A DNA stretch of 64,000 nt, taken from Candidatus Gagatemarchaeum stordalenia. GTDB taxonomy: Archaea; Thermoproteota; Nitrososphaeria; Nitrososphaerales; Gagatemarchaeaceae. Position 1 is the stretch's first letter, and every line of letters begins with the position of its first letter. The stretch is from the NCBI GenBank assembly GCA_003164815.1, contig PLUF01000102.1, positions 1-64,000 on the forward strand, given 5' to 3'. The translations under genes were made by a program, and so were the position numbers. The notes beneath the pieces were generated by a model, which ran no database searches, was not told where the DNA came from, and was given only the letters and a program-made list of their open reading frames with translations. Shown one piece after another: positions 34,859 to 43,958 of the stretch.

Positions 34859-35787
34859 GGCGGCTCAACTCCGTCGACCACGTCCCGGATCACCGCCGTG
34901 ACCGAGATCTCTTCCCCGCTGACCTGTGTGGACGACCTCAGCCTCATCCGGTGCGAGAGCGACTCGACGGACAGTTCCTTGACATCGTCCGGGGTCACGT
35001 AACCGCGCCCGGCTAGGTACGCCCTGGCCTTGGCGCACCTGGTGAGATGGACCATCGCTCTCGGGCTCGCGCCGAGCACGACCCTGCTGTCCGATCTGGT
35101 CGCGATCGCGAGCCGAGCGAGGTAGTCGATGATCTCCTCCGAGACCCTCACCTCCCCGACCTCCCGGAAGCACCTGGCCAGTTCTTCCTTCGACACGACG
35201 CCCCTGACGGGCTCCCCCCCTTCGTCCGAGATGTTCCGCCTGATCACCTCAGACTCCGACTCGCGCGAGGGATATCCGAGGGTGATCTTGAGCATGAATC
35301 TGTCGAGTTGTCCCTCCGGGAGAGGATAGACGCCCTGGAACTCGATGGGATTCTGGGTCGCGATGACCATGTGCGGGGAGGGGAGGGTCTCTGTATGGCC
35401 CTCGATCGTCACCTGCTGCTCCTGCATCGCCTCGAGGAGCGCGCTCTGGACCTTCGCGGGGGCCCTGTTGATCTCGTCGGCCAGGAGGATGTTGGTGAAG
35501 ACCGCGCCCTTCCTAAACTCAAACTCCCTCTCCTTCATGTTGAAGATGAACCCACCCACTATGTCAAGCGGGAGCATGTCTGGCGTGAACTGGACGCGGC
35601 GGAAGTCCAGTTCCAGGCAACGCGAGAAGCACTTTGTCAGCAGCGTCTTCGAGACGCCGGGGACGCCTTCGAGCAGAACGTGCCCCCTTGCCAGCAGGGC
35701 CGCCAGGAGCAGCTCCGTCTCCCTCTCCTTGCCGACTACAACCCTGCCGAGCTCGGTGACGACCCTGTCGCGCAGACCCGTGGCCAC
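34852..35787 (-). CDS. MoxR-family AAA+ ATPase
   Basis: The 311-aa ATPase has LLEGVPGVSKTLLTK as Walker A (GxxGxxKT), FTNILLADEINRAP as Walker B and ATQNPIEFQGVYPLPEGQLDRFM as sensor 1 with the arginine finger region, the MoxR/RavA arrangement. It starts at ATG 35787, overlapping the stop of the preceding DUF4129 gene, and overlaps the DUF58 start. MoxR proteins act as chaperone-like ATPases with DUF58/VWA partners. Confidence 0.92.
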   Translation of the reverse strand: MATGLRDRVVTELGRVVVGKERETELLLAALLARGHVLLEGVPGVSKTLLTKCFSRCLELDFRRVQFTPDMLPLDIVGGFIFNMKEREFEFRKGAVFTNILLADEINRAPAKVQSALLEAMQEQQVTIEGHTETLPSPHMVIATQNPIEFQGVYPLPEGQLDRFMLKITLGYPSRESESEVIRRNISDEGGEPVRGVVSKEELARCFREVGEVRVSEEIIDYLARLAIATRSDSRVVLGASPRAMVHLTRCAKARAYLAGRGYVTPDDVKELSVESLSHRMRLRSSTQVSGEEISVTAVIRDVVDGVEPPR

Positions 35788-36137
35788 TAGCGGCGCCTCC
35801 AGAGAACCTTCACGAGCTTCATCAACTCCGACTGCGGAAGGTCCGGTGCCGACCCATCCCCGTACCTGTACGCCTCATAGTCCGCGAGGCCCTGGTCTAT
35901 CTCGTCCCACCTCAGGTTGAGGCCTGCCAGCCTCGCCCTGGAGAGACCCTCCCTCAGCGTGAACCCCGTCGGGAGGTCCGGGAAGGCCCTCCTCAGGCCT
36001 GAGGCCAGGAGCCGGAAGGTGCCTTGGGCGTCTGAAGCGCTGGGCGGTCTCTGCCTGCGCCACTGGAGGAACCCGGCCCCGAGTGAGACGCAGACGGCCA
36101 CGTTCAGGACGAGGGCGACGACGGTATCGCTATCCAT
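35787..36137 (-). CDS. DUF4129-like membrane protein
   Basis: The 116-aa protein has one N-terminal membrane helix and a soluble domain with FPDLPTGFTLREGLSRARLAG and YEAYRYGDG, resembling the C-terminal DUF4129 domain that accompanies MoxR/DUF58 genes. It overlaps both neighbours (8 nt and 1 nt). It may be a membrane adaptor in the same complex. Confidence 0.6.
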   Translation of the reverse strand: MDSDTVVALVLNVAVCVSLGAGFLQWRRQRPPSASDAQGTFRLLASGLRRAFPDLPTGFTLREGLSRARLAGLNLRWDEIDQGLADYEAYRYGDGSAPDLPQSELMKLVKVLWRRR

Positions 36138-36954
36138 GGACGAATATCCTCGTCGTGGCGCTGTAGGTCACGAGCGTGAGGCCGACCAGGCTCTGGACGG
36201 GCAGGAACGACTCTGGGTGAAGCGTGAGCCAGAGGAGGGTCGAAGCCCCTGAACCGCTGACCTGCGACGCGGTCACCGTCACCGGGACCTCCGTCACCTT
36301 GTTCAGGACGAACCCCGTCGAGGCGGTCCCGTAGTAGAGATCGAGAAAGCCGGCGCTTGTCTCAGTCGGCGCCGAGGACGCGAGGACGGCCAGGTTGATG
36401 CTCTGCCAAGGCGCGACAGATCCCGAGGAGTCCTCGTCGGACAGGTCGCTGAAGACGGCCTGATTGACAAGCCGACTTACCAAGACGTCGGCCTCGGTCG
36501 TCAGGCTCTGGTAGATCCGGATCTGCACTGACGTGCTGAAGGACGGGGTCGAGACCGTCAGGGTGTAGTTCCCGGCGACCAGCTGCGAACCCGCTTCTCC
36601 ACTGGAGTTCGTCTCGAGCTGAAGCGGGAAGGAACCCAGGGCGTTCCTCTGTACCTTCACTGTTGCGTTCGGGATCGGTATGACCACAGTCCTCGCCGGC
36701 GCCACCTCCTCGAGCGATGAATTCAACGGGAACACCGAAAGCGAGGTGCTGACCAGAAACGAGGTGTTGACCAGAATCCTGCCAATCTCTATCGTCACCG
36801 TCTGTTGGGCCTTCGTCGAAGGATGAAGGGACGGCAATCCCTGCAGAGCCGAGGAGAGGGGCGAGACCAGCCCCGTGCTAAGGCTGCCCAAGAGGAGCGC
36901 GAGCAGAGCGACGCAGATCACGAGCGTGGCAGTTCGCGCCTTCGTCGTCTTCAA
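36130..36954 (-). CDS. Exported protein heading the MoxR operon
   Basis: The 274-aa protein has a signal peptide (LVICVALLALLLGSLSTGL), beta-rich outer segments with an Ig-like pattern (NATVKVQRNALGSFPLQLET, then NYTLTVSTPSFSTSV) and a mildly hydrophobic C-terminus. It is the first gene of the six-gene run 36954 to 31349. Likely a surface protein or client of the MoxR system. Confidence 0.6.
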   Translation of the reverse strand: MKTTKARTATLVICVALLALLLGSLSTGLVSPLSSALQGLPSLHPSTKAQQTVTIEIGRILVNTSFLVSTSLSVFPLNSSLEEVAPARTVVIPIPNATVKVQRNALGSFPLQLETNSSGEAGSQLVAGNYTLTVSTPSFSTSVQIRIYQSLTTEADVLVSRLVNQAVFSDLSDEDSSGSVAPWQSINLAVLASSAPTETSAGFLDLYYGTASTGFVLNKVTEVPVTVTASQVSGSGASTLLWLTLHPESFLPVQSLVGLTLVTYSATTRIFVHG

Positions 36955-37054
36955 ATTTGTCGAGACGATTCGGGGATTCTAGAGTTCTAAAGGCTTTGTG
37001 GCCCAGGCGGGCATGTTGGATTTTAACCTGCCAAATCAGGAGTTGGGAATAGTC

Positions 37055-37768
37055 ATGGCGACAAATGCCGGTCCCAGAGGGCCGCGCTCTCACCCGAGGG
37101 CCCCCGCCTACGCGCTCCTCGGCTTCCTTAGCGTGATCTGGGGGCTCGCGTTCGTCGCGATAAGGGTGGCGGACTCCGACCTCTCCCCGCTTTCGCTGTT
37201 GCTGATCAGGTGGCTCATTGCCAGCGCGGGGTTGGCGATCATCGTGCCATTCGCGAGGCCAAAGACCAAGTTCCAGAGTAGAGACCTCCCGCGACCCCTC
37301 GCCTTCGCACTGATGATGGTGGCTCTCTATGGGACGGCCCTCAACTACGCCGAAACCTCGATCTCATCGGGGCTGGTGGGTCTGCTGGTCTCCCTCGGTC
37401 CGGTCTTCATCGTAGCCTTCTCGGCGGTCACACTGAAGGAGAGGTTGAGCCGGAGGCTGGTCTACGCGCTGCTCCTCGCCTTGGTCGGGTGCGTTCTCCT
37501 GTCCGCGAGCGACCTGAACGCAGGAGGGAACTCCCTCTCGGGCGCGCTGGAGGCGATAGTCGCATCGCTAATCTACGCCGGCTTCACCGTCCTCTCGAAG
37601 CCACTTGTCGACAAGTACGGCGCGCTCTCGGTCACGATCTGGGGTTCGCTCACAGGGACGGTCTTCCTCCTCCCCCTCGCTTCAGCCGAGTTCGTGAGAC
37701 AGGTCTCGGCACTTCCCGCGGAGGGCTGGGTCGCGGTCGGGATCGTCCGGACGAGGAGCGAGAGGTGA
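37055..37768 (+). pseudogene. EamA-family transporter truncated at the C-terminus
   Basis: The protein starts MATNAGPRGPRSHPRAP with the usual helix 1 FLSVIWGLAFVAIRVA and the first EamA repeat to LLSASDLNAGG, then a second repeat (ALEAIVASLIYAGFTVLSK). It stops after WVAVGIVRTRSER, about 238 aa, where EamA proteins continue for two further helices (290-300 aa). The next gene begins 70 nt on, so the missing part is deleted and not just out of frame. It may still fold but is probably a remnant. Confidence 0.7.
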
Positions 37769-37840
37769 CGGATGACCCGGGTGTCGCGGCTTCATCCAGT
37801 ACAGTTCAAATAAGGTCGCCCGAACCTCAGGAACAGAGCC

Positions 37841-38337
37841 ATGAAGAAGAGGGTTTCTCACGGCGGAACCTCCGAGGGTTCGGGGCTGCAAAGGATACGG
37901 AAGGCGCTGGCCGAAGGGTGGACGCCCCCGGTCGCGGAGCTCGTCGGCTTCAGGCTGACGAAGATCGAGAGGGGGACTGCGGCGATCGAGCTCCAGGCCA
38001 GCCGGGAGCACGAGAATCCGATGGGAACGCTCCACGGAGGAATCATCTGCGACATCGCCGATGCGGCGATGGGGATGGCCTACGCCAGCCTTCTCCGAGC
38101 GGACGAGTCGTTCACGACTGTCGAGCTGAAGATCAACTTCCTTCGTCCGTTCTGGAGCGGACGGCTCGTGGCAAAGGGGAAGGTGATCAAGAAAGGCCGC
38201 ACATGGGGCTGCTCGAGTGCCGGGTGACGGACGATGAGCGGAGGCTCGTGGCCTACGCGACGAGCACCTGCATGACGCTCGATGGGATTAAGGAACAGGG
38301 ACTAACCAGACCGAGGAACGACACCGTCTCCGCGTGA
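37841..38337 (+). pseudogene. PaaI-type hotdog thioesterase with a one-base frameshift
   Basis: The hotdog core is clear: ENPMGTLHGGIICDIADAAMGMAY (active-site HGG with Asp in the next helix) and TVELKINFLRPFWSGRLVAKGKVIKKGRTWG. The frame then ends early (CSSAG and TGA), while the expected continuation LLECRVTDDERRLVAYATST lies in another frame to 38337. One extra G in the G4 run at 38205-38208 would restore a 165-aa acyl-CoA thioesterase. Either an assembly error or a recent null mutation. Confidence 0.75.
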
Positions 38338-38381
38338 CATCGGCTCCGGTGGTTCTTCGTCTGGTAGAATTCACGCTAGAG

Positions 38382-38391
38382 ACTTTTAATC
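38382..38391 (+). promoter_or_regulatory. TATA box of cdc48
   Basis: CTTTTAATCA lies about 28 nt before ATG 38414, implying a leaderless transcript. The 14-mer TCGTCTGGTAGAAT at 38357-38370 just upstream is also found before EF-2 (4295-4308), which may be chance. Confidence 0.5.
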
Positions 38392-38413
38392 ATAGTCGCC
38401 GCTCGAATGGGTC

Positions 38414-40555
38414 ATGGAAAAGAGCGTGACCCTGAGAGTCGCGGAGACAAACTCGCGGCTCGTCGGACACGGGATAGCGGTAATCGACCCCAAGGTTATG
38501 GAACAGCTCGGGTTGACCAGCGGCGACGTCATCGAGATAACCGGCAAGAAGAAGGTCAGCTTCACGCTGCTCTGGGCCGGATACCCGGAGGACTACGGTC
38601 TCGGACTGATACGCATCGACGGGTACACGAGGAACAATCTCGGTGTTGGCCTGGATGACACCGTCACGATAGCGCAGACGGAGGCCCACGCCGCTCAAGA
38701 GGTCGTCCTGGCCCCGACCGAGACTCTGAACATCACGGGTCTCGAGGAGTACCTCCCGGAGGCGCTCGAGGGCCGCGTCCTGACGAAGGGCGACTCCCTC
38801 CCGCTCAACATCATGGGGTCCAAAATCGACTTCCTGGTCGACAGCGCGGCTCCGTCAGGCGCGGTGGTCGTCACTCTGGAGACCCGTTTCCGCCTCGGGA
38901 CAGTACGCAAGCCCACGAACACGGGCGTCCCGAGGATAACCTACGAGGACATCGGCGGCCTCACCAACGAGGTCCAGAAGATCCGCGAGATGATCGAGCT
39001 CCCGCTCAGGCACCCTGAGATCTTCGAGAGGGTCGGAATCGAGGCCCCGAAGGGAGTGCTGCTCTACGGACCGCCGGGGACGGGGAAGACGCTCCTCGCC
39101 AAGGCAGTCGCCAACGAGACGAACGCGAACTTCTCTTCGATCGGCGGTCCGGAGATAATGAGCAAGTACTACGGCGAGTCCGAGGAGAGGCTGAGGACAA
39201 TCTTCAAGGAGGCGCAGGAGAAGGCGCCGAGCATCATCTTCATCGACGAGATCGACTCGATCGCGCCCAAGAGGGAAGAGACCTCGGGAGAGATGGAGAA
39301 GAGGATCGTCTCCCAGCTGCTGACGCTGATGGACGGGCTGGAGGCGCGAGGGAAGGTCGTGGTCATAGGGGCCACCAACAGGCCGGACTCGCTGGACCCG
39401 GCGCTGCGGCGCCCGGGACGCTTCGACAGGGAGATCGAGATTGGCATCCCCGACGAGAAGAGCCGGCTCGAGATCCTTCACATACACACGAGGGGCATGC
39501 CGCTCGAACCGGACGTGAAGCTAGAGGAGGTGGCCAGGGTCACCCATGGGTTCGTCGGGGCCGACCTCCAGGCGCTCGCCAAGGAGGCCGCGATACTCGC
39601 GGTGAGGAGGGTGCTCCCTGAAATCGACATGGAGTCGACCAAGGTCCCCGCGAAGACCCTCAACAAGATCAAGGTGAGGATGCAGGACTTCCAGGACGCC
39701 CTTAGGGACGTTCAGCCCTCGGCAATGAGGGAAGTCCTGGTCCAGGTGCCCAACGTGAAGTGGGAGGACATCGGGGGCCTCGGGTCGATTAAGGAGGAGC
39801 TGACCGAGGCCGTCGAGTGGCCGCTGAAGTACCGCAAGCTCTTCGAGAAGGGCGACGTGAAGCCTCCGACAGGGATCCTCCTCTACGGCCCTCCGGGGAC
39901 GGGGAAGACGTTGATAGCCAAGGCCGTCGCGAACGAGAGCGAGGCGAACTTCATCAGCATAAAGGGGCCCGAGCTCATCTCTAAGTGGGTCGGGGAATCC
40001 GAGAAGGGCGTCAGGGAGGTCTTCAGGAAGGCCCGCGCCGCCGCTCCGTGTGTGATCTTCTTCGACGAGATCGACGCCATAGCCCCGCGCCGCAACGCTG
40101 GGGAGACCGACAGCCAGGTCACCGAGCGCGTCGTCAGCCAGCTCCTCACCGAGATGGACGGGCTCGAGGAGCTGAAGGGAGTCGTCGTTCTCGGCGCGAC
40201 CAACAGGCCGGACATCATCGACGAGGCGCTCCTGCGGCCCGGAAGGTTCGACAGGATACTCCAGGTCCCGCCCCCCGACAAGGAGGGGAGGATCCAGATC
40301 CTCAAGATCCACACGAAGAGAAAGCCGATCGCGAAGGACGTCGACATGGTCAAGCTCGCGGACATGACCGAGGGCTACACGGGCGCGGACCTGGCTTCCG
40401 TCGCCAACGCCGCCGTGATTGGCGCAATCAAGAAGTACGTCAAGGAGCACGGGAAGGACGCGGACGAGACCTCGGCAGGCCTCTCGGTCACGATGCAGGA
40501 CTTCGAGGAGGCGATCGAGAAGCTCAAGCGCAAGAAGTCCGGGGACTTCAAGTGA
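38414..40555 (+). CDS. cdc48: CDC48/p97-type AAA+ unfoldase
   Basis: The 713-aa protein has the N-domain (double-psi barrel plus second subdomain, residues 1-180) and two AAA+ rings. D1 has [20 protein letters not shown] and [13 protein letters not shown]2 has [20 protein letters not shown] and [12 protein letters not shown]. Both have complete Walker motifs and arginine fingers ([18 protein letters not shown]). It unfolds proteins for the 20S proteasome. The C-terminus KKSGDFK lacks a clear HbYX motif. The proteasome alpha and JAMM genes are in this window at 57.8-59.1 kb. Confidence 0.95.
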   Translation: MEKSVTLRVAETNSRLVGHGIAVIDPKVMEQLGLTSGDVIEITGKKKVSFTLLWAGYPEDYGLGLIRIDGYTRNNLGVGLDDTVTIAQTEAHAAQEVVLAPTETLNITGLEEYLPEALEGRVLTKGDSLPLNIMGSKIDFLVDSAAPSGAVVVTLETRFRLGTVRKPTNTGVPRITYEDIGGLTNEVQKIREMIELPLRHPEIFERVGIEAPKGVLLYGPPGTGKTLLAKAVANETNANFSSIGGPEIMSKYYGESEERLRTIFKEAQEKAPSIIFIDEIDSIAPKREETSGEMEKRIVSQLLTLMDGLEARGKVVVIGATNRPDSLDPALRRPGRFDREIEIGIPDEKSRLEILHIHTRGMPLEPDVKLEEVARVTHGFVGADLQALAKEAAILAVRRVLPEIDMESTKVPAKTLNKIKVRMQDFQDALRDVQPSAMREVLVQVPNVKWEDIGGLGSIKEELTEAVEWPLKYRKLFEKGDVKPPTGILLYGPPGTGKTLIAKAVANESEANFISIKGPELISKWVGESEKGVREVFRKARAAAPCVIFFDEIDAIAPRRNAGETDSQVTERVVSQLLTEMDGLEELKGVVVLGATNRPDIIDEALLRPGRFDRILQVPPPDKEGRIQILKIHTKRKPIAKDVDMVKLADMTEGYTGADLASVANAAVIGAIKKYVKEHGKDADETSAGLSVTMQDFEEAIEKLKRKKSGDFK

Positions 40556-40575
40556 CCCGGAGGGGACGGAGCGGG

Positions 40576-40761
40576 TCAGGACTTCTCAGAGGGCTTCTGC
40601 CCTAGCGCGGCGAGCCTGTCAGCGAGCTCCTTCACCTTCGGCGAGTAGGAAGCCGTCTTGGAAGGGTCGGTCCTGCTCACCTCCTCGATGTAGGAGACGA
40701 ATCCGCTGATCTCGTTCATCATCTCGTCCATCGAGGGCGGCTTCCTGATTTTCATCTTCAT
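40576..40761 (-). CDS. Small hypothetical protein
   Basis: The 61-aa protein (MKMKIRKPPSMDEMMNEISG...) is charged and helical, with codon use like its neighbours. It is convergent with cdc48 (20 nt) and overlaps or abuts the start region of the SHOCT gene on the other strand. No family recognised. Confidence 0.5.
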   Translation of the reverse strand: MKMKIRKPPSMDEMMNEISGFVSYIEEVSRTDPSKTASYSPKVKELADRLAALGQKPSEKS

Positions 40762-40780
40762 CGCGTTCTTCGCGGTCCGG

Positions 40781-40942
40781 ATGGTATTCTGGGGCTGGGG
40801 GTGGAGGCGCGGCTACTACCACGGCAGCCGCTGGGGCTACGGAGGAGACGCCAAGGAGACGCTGAAGCTCCGGTACGCCCGCGGCGAGATAGCCAAGGAA
40901 CAGTTCGACCAGATGAAGAAGGACCTGGACGAGCAACCCTAG
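40781..40942 (+). CDS. SHOCT-domain small membrane protein
   Basis: The C-terminus KETLKLRYARGEIAKEQFDQMKKDL is a SHOCT domain, a short oligomerisation motif usually behind a membrane helix. The helix is present in frame upstream of ATG 40781 (FLIFIFIAFFAVRMVFWGW), so the true start is probably earlier, yet no ATG/GTG/TTG exists between the upstream stop (40691) and 40781. The start is therefore unresolved; an ACG lies at 40697. Confidence 0.6.
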   Translation: MVFWGWGWRRGYYHGSRWGYGGDAKETLKLRYARGEIAKEQFDQMKKDLDEQP

Positions 40943-41020
40943 TCTCCTGGCGCGCTCGCCCCGCCCCTCGGACTAGTCTTATAGTCGGCGGCGGGGGAGG
41001 ATGTGCCACCCTTGAGAGCG

Positions 41021-42076
41021 ATGAGGCTGGAGAGCTATGGTGCGCCCCTCAGTCTCGAGGAGATCGACCGGCCGGAAACGGGGGATGGGGTCCTGGTCAG
41101 GGTCGAGGCGGCCGGGGTGTGCCACACCGACCTCCACATCGTCTCAGGTTCGTACGACCTGGGAGAAGGAAACCTGCTGAAGATGTCCGACAGGGGCATC
41201 CTGCTCCCGATCACGCCCGGCCACGAGATAGCCGGGACCCTGGTCGACCTCGGAGGCCATGTTGATACTTCCCTGAAGGAAGGAGACCGCGTCGTCGTCT
41301 ATCCCTGGCTCGGCTGTGGAGAATGCAGGAAGTGCGCCGCGGGTTTCGAGAACCTATGCGAAGCGAAACCGGCGAGCCTAGGCATCTTCAACGATGGAGG
41401 ATACGCAGAGTACGTCCGCGTCCCCCATCCGCGGTACCTCGTCCCCACAGGAGGGATAGGCCCGTCGCAGGCCGCACCGCTCGCTTGCTCAGGACTCACC
41501 ACGTTCAGCGCACTCCAGAAGTGCGGCCTCCACGAGGGCGACCTGCTCGTGATTCTCGGCGCTGGAGGACTCGGGACGACCGCCATACAGCTCGCGAAGA
41601 AGACGACCGGCGCTAGGGTCATGGTGCTCGATGTCAACCCCTCGAAGCTCAGGCTCGCGTCCGAGCTCGGCGCGGACCAGACGATCGAGACCTCGGGGCG
41701 GGAGAAGACTGACGTTGTCTCGGAGATAAAGCGGTCGAACAGAGGGAGGGGCGCGGACGCGGTCCTGGATTTCGTCGGCAACCCCTCGACTAGCACGATG
41801 GGATTCGAGATGCTGACGAAACAGGGTCGGCTCGTGATAGTCGGGCTCTTCGGGGGTTCTGCCCCGTTCTCCCTGCCCCTCTTCCCGCTCAGGGGCGCCA
41901 GCGTCCTCGGGAGTTTCACAGGGACTCTCGCCGAGCTCTCGGAACTGGTCCGTCTGGCGGCCGCGGGCACGGTGAGGCCGGTGGTCTCCGCAGAACATCC
42001 CCTGGAGGACGCGAACTTGGTGCTCCAGAAGCTGGGCAGCGGCGAAGTGATGGGAAGGGCAGTCCTGCGGCCCTAG
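41021..42076 (+). CDS. Zinc-dependent alcohol dehydrogenase
   Basis: The 351-aa medium-chain dehydrogenase has catalytic zinc ligands (CHTDLH with Cys, and GHEIAGTLVDLG with His-Glu), the structural-zinc lobe CGECRKCAAGFENLC, and the NAD-binding ILGAGGLGTTAIQLAKK. It starts at ATG 41021 after a TATA element (CTTATAGTC, about 40978). It oxidises alcohols or reduces aldehydes; the natural substrate is unknown. Confidence 0.9.
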   Translation: MRLESYGAPLSLEEIDRPETGDGVLVRVEAAGVCHTDLHIVSGSYDLGEGNLLKMSDRGILLPITPGHEIAGTLVDLGGHVDTSLKEGDRVVVYPWLGCGECRKCAAGFENLCEAKPASLGIFNDGGYAEYVRVPHPRYLVPTGGIGPSQAAPLACSGLTTFSALQKCGLHEGDLLVILGAGGLGTTAIQLAKKTTGARVMVLDVNPSKLRLASELGADQTIETSGREKTDVVSEIKRSNRGRGADAVLDFVGNPSTSTMGFEMLTKQGRLVIVGLFGGSAPFSLPLFPLRGASVLGSFTGTLAELSELVRLAAAGTVRPVVSAEHPLEDANLVLQKLGSGEVMGRAVLRP

Positions 42077-42097
42077 GACGGAAAGGCAGGAGGGAGG

Positions 42098-42331
42098 CTA
42101 GGTTCCGGTGACGATGATGGTATTCGTTGCCAGCACATTCTTCAGCTTCCGCATATCGGAGTTCACCGTCTCCTTGAGCTCCTCCATGCTGCTCGCTGCG
42201 ACCTCGGCGACTATGTCGTAGACGCCGTAGACCTCATAGACCTTGTCGACGTACTTGAAGGTCTTGAGCTCGCTGACTACATCCTTGTCGGTTCCCACCT
42301 TGACGTTTATCATGACGAATGCTCGAGGCAA
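42098..42331 (-). CDS. Stand-alone Lrp/AsnC ligand-binding (RAM) domain
   Basis: The 77-aa protein is a ferredoxin-like RAM domain: AFVMINVKVGTDKDVVSELK, VYEVYGVYDIVAEVAA, then ATNTIIVTGT. It lacks the helix-turn-helix of full Lrp regulators; such short forms bind amino acids and may co-assemble with Lrp proteins. TATA (CTATATAGC, 42371-42379) is about 40 nt upstream. GGTTCGAACC, a 10-nt palindrome, lies between them (42338-42347). Confidence 0.85.
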   Translation of the reverse strand: MPRAFVMINVKVGTDKDVVSELKTFKYVDKVYEVYGVYDIVAEVAASSMEELKETVNSDMRKLKNVLATNTIIVTGT

Positions 42332-42370
42332 GTTGCTGGTTCGAACCCGTCCAACGCAGCCCTCCGCACG

Positions 42371-43846
42371 CTATATAGGATTCTCGCCGATGCCCGCATC
42401 CCTGCCTTCGGGCCGGGCCGGTCCCGTTCTCAGAGGCGGGCTCGCAGGGCCGCGGCCGGTGCCTCCGTTGGTCTTCGCGCGGACCAGGGACGTGAGGATT
42501 CCTATCGCGCAGAGGAGGGCCGCCAGGAGGAACGCGTAGTGCATCCCGGTGACGAATAGCTGGGCCGTCCTACCGGAAGCGACTGACCCACCGCTGAGCG
42601 CGGCGAACGCGCCTGCCGGCATGCTCGCCGCCACGACCCCGCCCAGGACGGCGACCCCGACGGACTGTCCGGCCGATCTCACGGTCCCTAGCGTCCCCGA
42701 GGCCAGTCCGATCTGGTCGCGCGGGACGGAGCTCATGATGGAGTTGGAGTTAGGGGACGAGAAGAGCGCGTGCCCGAGCCCCAGGAACATGAGTGGCAGC
42801 CAAATCGACTCTCCTGAGGAGGAGACACCGAGGAACGAGAGCGCGAGGAAGGCGAGGACCTTGATGAACATCCCGGCGGCGCTCAGTAGGCCGGGGCTGA
42901 TCTTGTCCGATAGAGCCCCGGCGACAGGGGCGGTCAGGACCATCACGGCCGGCTGGACGAGGAGGACCAGGCCCGCGGAGACAGGCGAGTACCCGAGGAC
43001 ATCCTGGAGGTAGAGGGAGACCACCAGAAGCGAGCCTGAGGCGGTGATGTAGTTCATCAGCGCGGTCGCGTTGCCCGCGGCGAAGAGCCTGTTCTGGGTG
43101 AAGAGCCTCAGGTCGATGAGGGGAACGGTGCCCTTTCTCCGCTCGAGCAGCAGGAACCCTGCGAACGAGCCCATGCAGGAGAGGACCAGTAGCGCCGTCT
43201 CCCAGGCGTAGGCCGCCAGTCCGCTCAGCGCCAAGAGCATCGTCACCAGGAATGCCGTGAGCGCTATCGCGCCCGGGAAGTCGAACCGCGCTTCGCCGAT
43301 CGAGGCCTTCTCGCTGCTGAGGTAGACGACCGCGAGGGCCGCTGTCGCGATGCCGATCGGCACGTTGACGTAGAAAATCGAGCGCCATCCGAAGACCTGG
43401 ACCAGCACCCCTCCCGCTGCCGGGCCCGCCGTCAGACCTGTGTATGCGGACGCGAGCGTGATGCCCAGCACCCTGCCGCGCTCGGCAACGGGGAAGGCCT
43501 TCACAACCAGCGCCCCGGCGACCGCGCTCATCATAGCCGCGCCGGCGCCCTGGACGATCCGGAAGACGATCATCTGGCTGACGCTCCCGGAGAGGCCGGC
43601 GAGGAACGAGCCGCAGGTGAAGACCACGACCCCTATGACCAGGACCGGCTTCATGCCGCTGCGGTCGCCCACGCGGCCGAACGTCGTCTGGAGGGAGGCG
43701 ATGACAACCAGGTACGCGGTCGTGATGAGTATGATGTCGGCGAAGGAGGCGCTGAACGCCTTCGCTATCGAAGGCAGCGCGAGGTTGACTATGCTGCTGT
43801 CAAACGGCGCCATGAACGACGCGATGCACGCGATGAAGAGTACCAT
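42371..43846 (-). CDS. MFS multidrug exporter (DHA2/EmrB type)
   Basis: The protein has 14 predicted helices. It starts MVLFIACIASFMAPFDSSIVNLALPSIA with the DHA2 motif D1 (LDSTIVNVALP-like), GRVGDRSGMKPVL between helices 2 and 3, and the antiporter motif GPAAGGVLVQVFGWRSIFYVNVPIGI in helix 5. I chose ATG 43846 because the minus-strand TATA (GATTATATC) is near 43889. Probably drug or metabolite/H+ antiport. Confidence 0.88.
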   Translation of the reverse strand: MVLFIACIASFMAPFDSSIVNLALPSIAKAFSASFADIILITTAYLVVIASLQTTFGRVGDRSGMKPVLVIGVVVFTCGSFLAGLSGSVSQMIVFRIVQGAGAAMMSAVAGALVVKAFPVAERGRVLGITLASAYTGLTAGPAAGGVLVQVFGWRSIFYVNVPIGIATAALAVVYLSSEKASIGEARFDFPGAIALTAFLVTMLLALSGLAAYAWETALLVLSCMGSFAGFLLLERRKGTVPLIDLRLFTQNRLFAAGNATALMNYITASGSLLVVSLYLQDVLGYSPVSAGLVLLVQPAVMVLTAPVAGALSDKISPGLLSAAGMFIKVLAFLALSFLGVSSSGESIWLPLMFLGLGHALFSSPNSNSIMSSVPRDQIGLASGTLGTVRSAGQSVGVAVLGGVVAASMPAGAFAALSGGSVASGRTAQLFVTGMHYAFLLAALLCAIGILTSLVRAKTNGGTGRGPASPPLRTGPARPEGRDAGIGENPI

Positions 43847-43958
43847 CCATCTGTTCGAGGTGATTCTGCAGCCCCAGCGCTTGGGCCGATATAATCGTTG
43901 AAACCCTGTCGCCGCAGAATCCGGGCCGCGCAAGACCTAAAACCCGTGAGCAGAGCTA

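Noticed and set aside
42333-42352. T-arm-like GGTTCGAACC suggesting a tRNA fragment
   Set aside because: The flanking bases do not form a 5-bp T-stem, no acceptor or anticodon arm is present, and the sequence is simply a palindrome inside the Lrp-domain promoter region.
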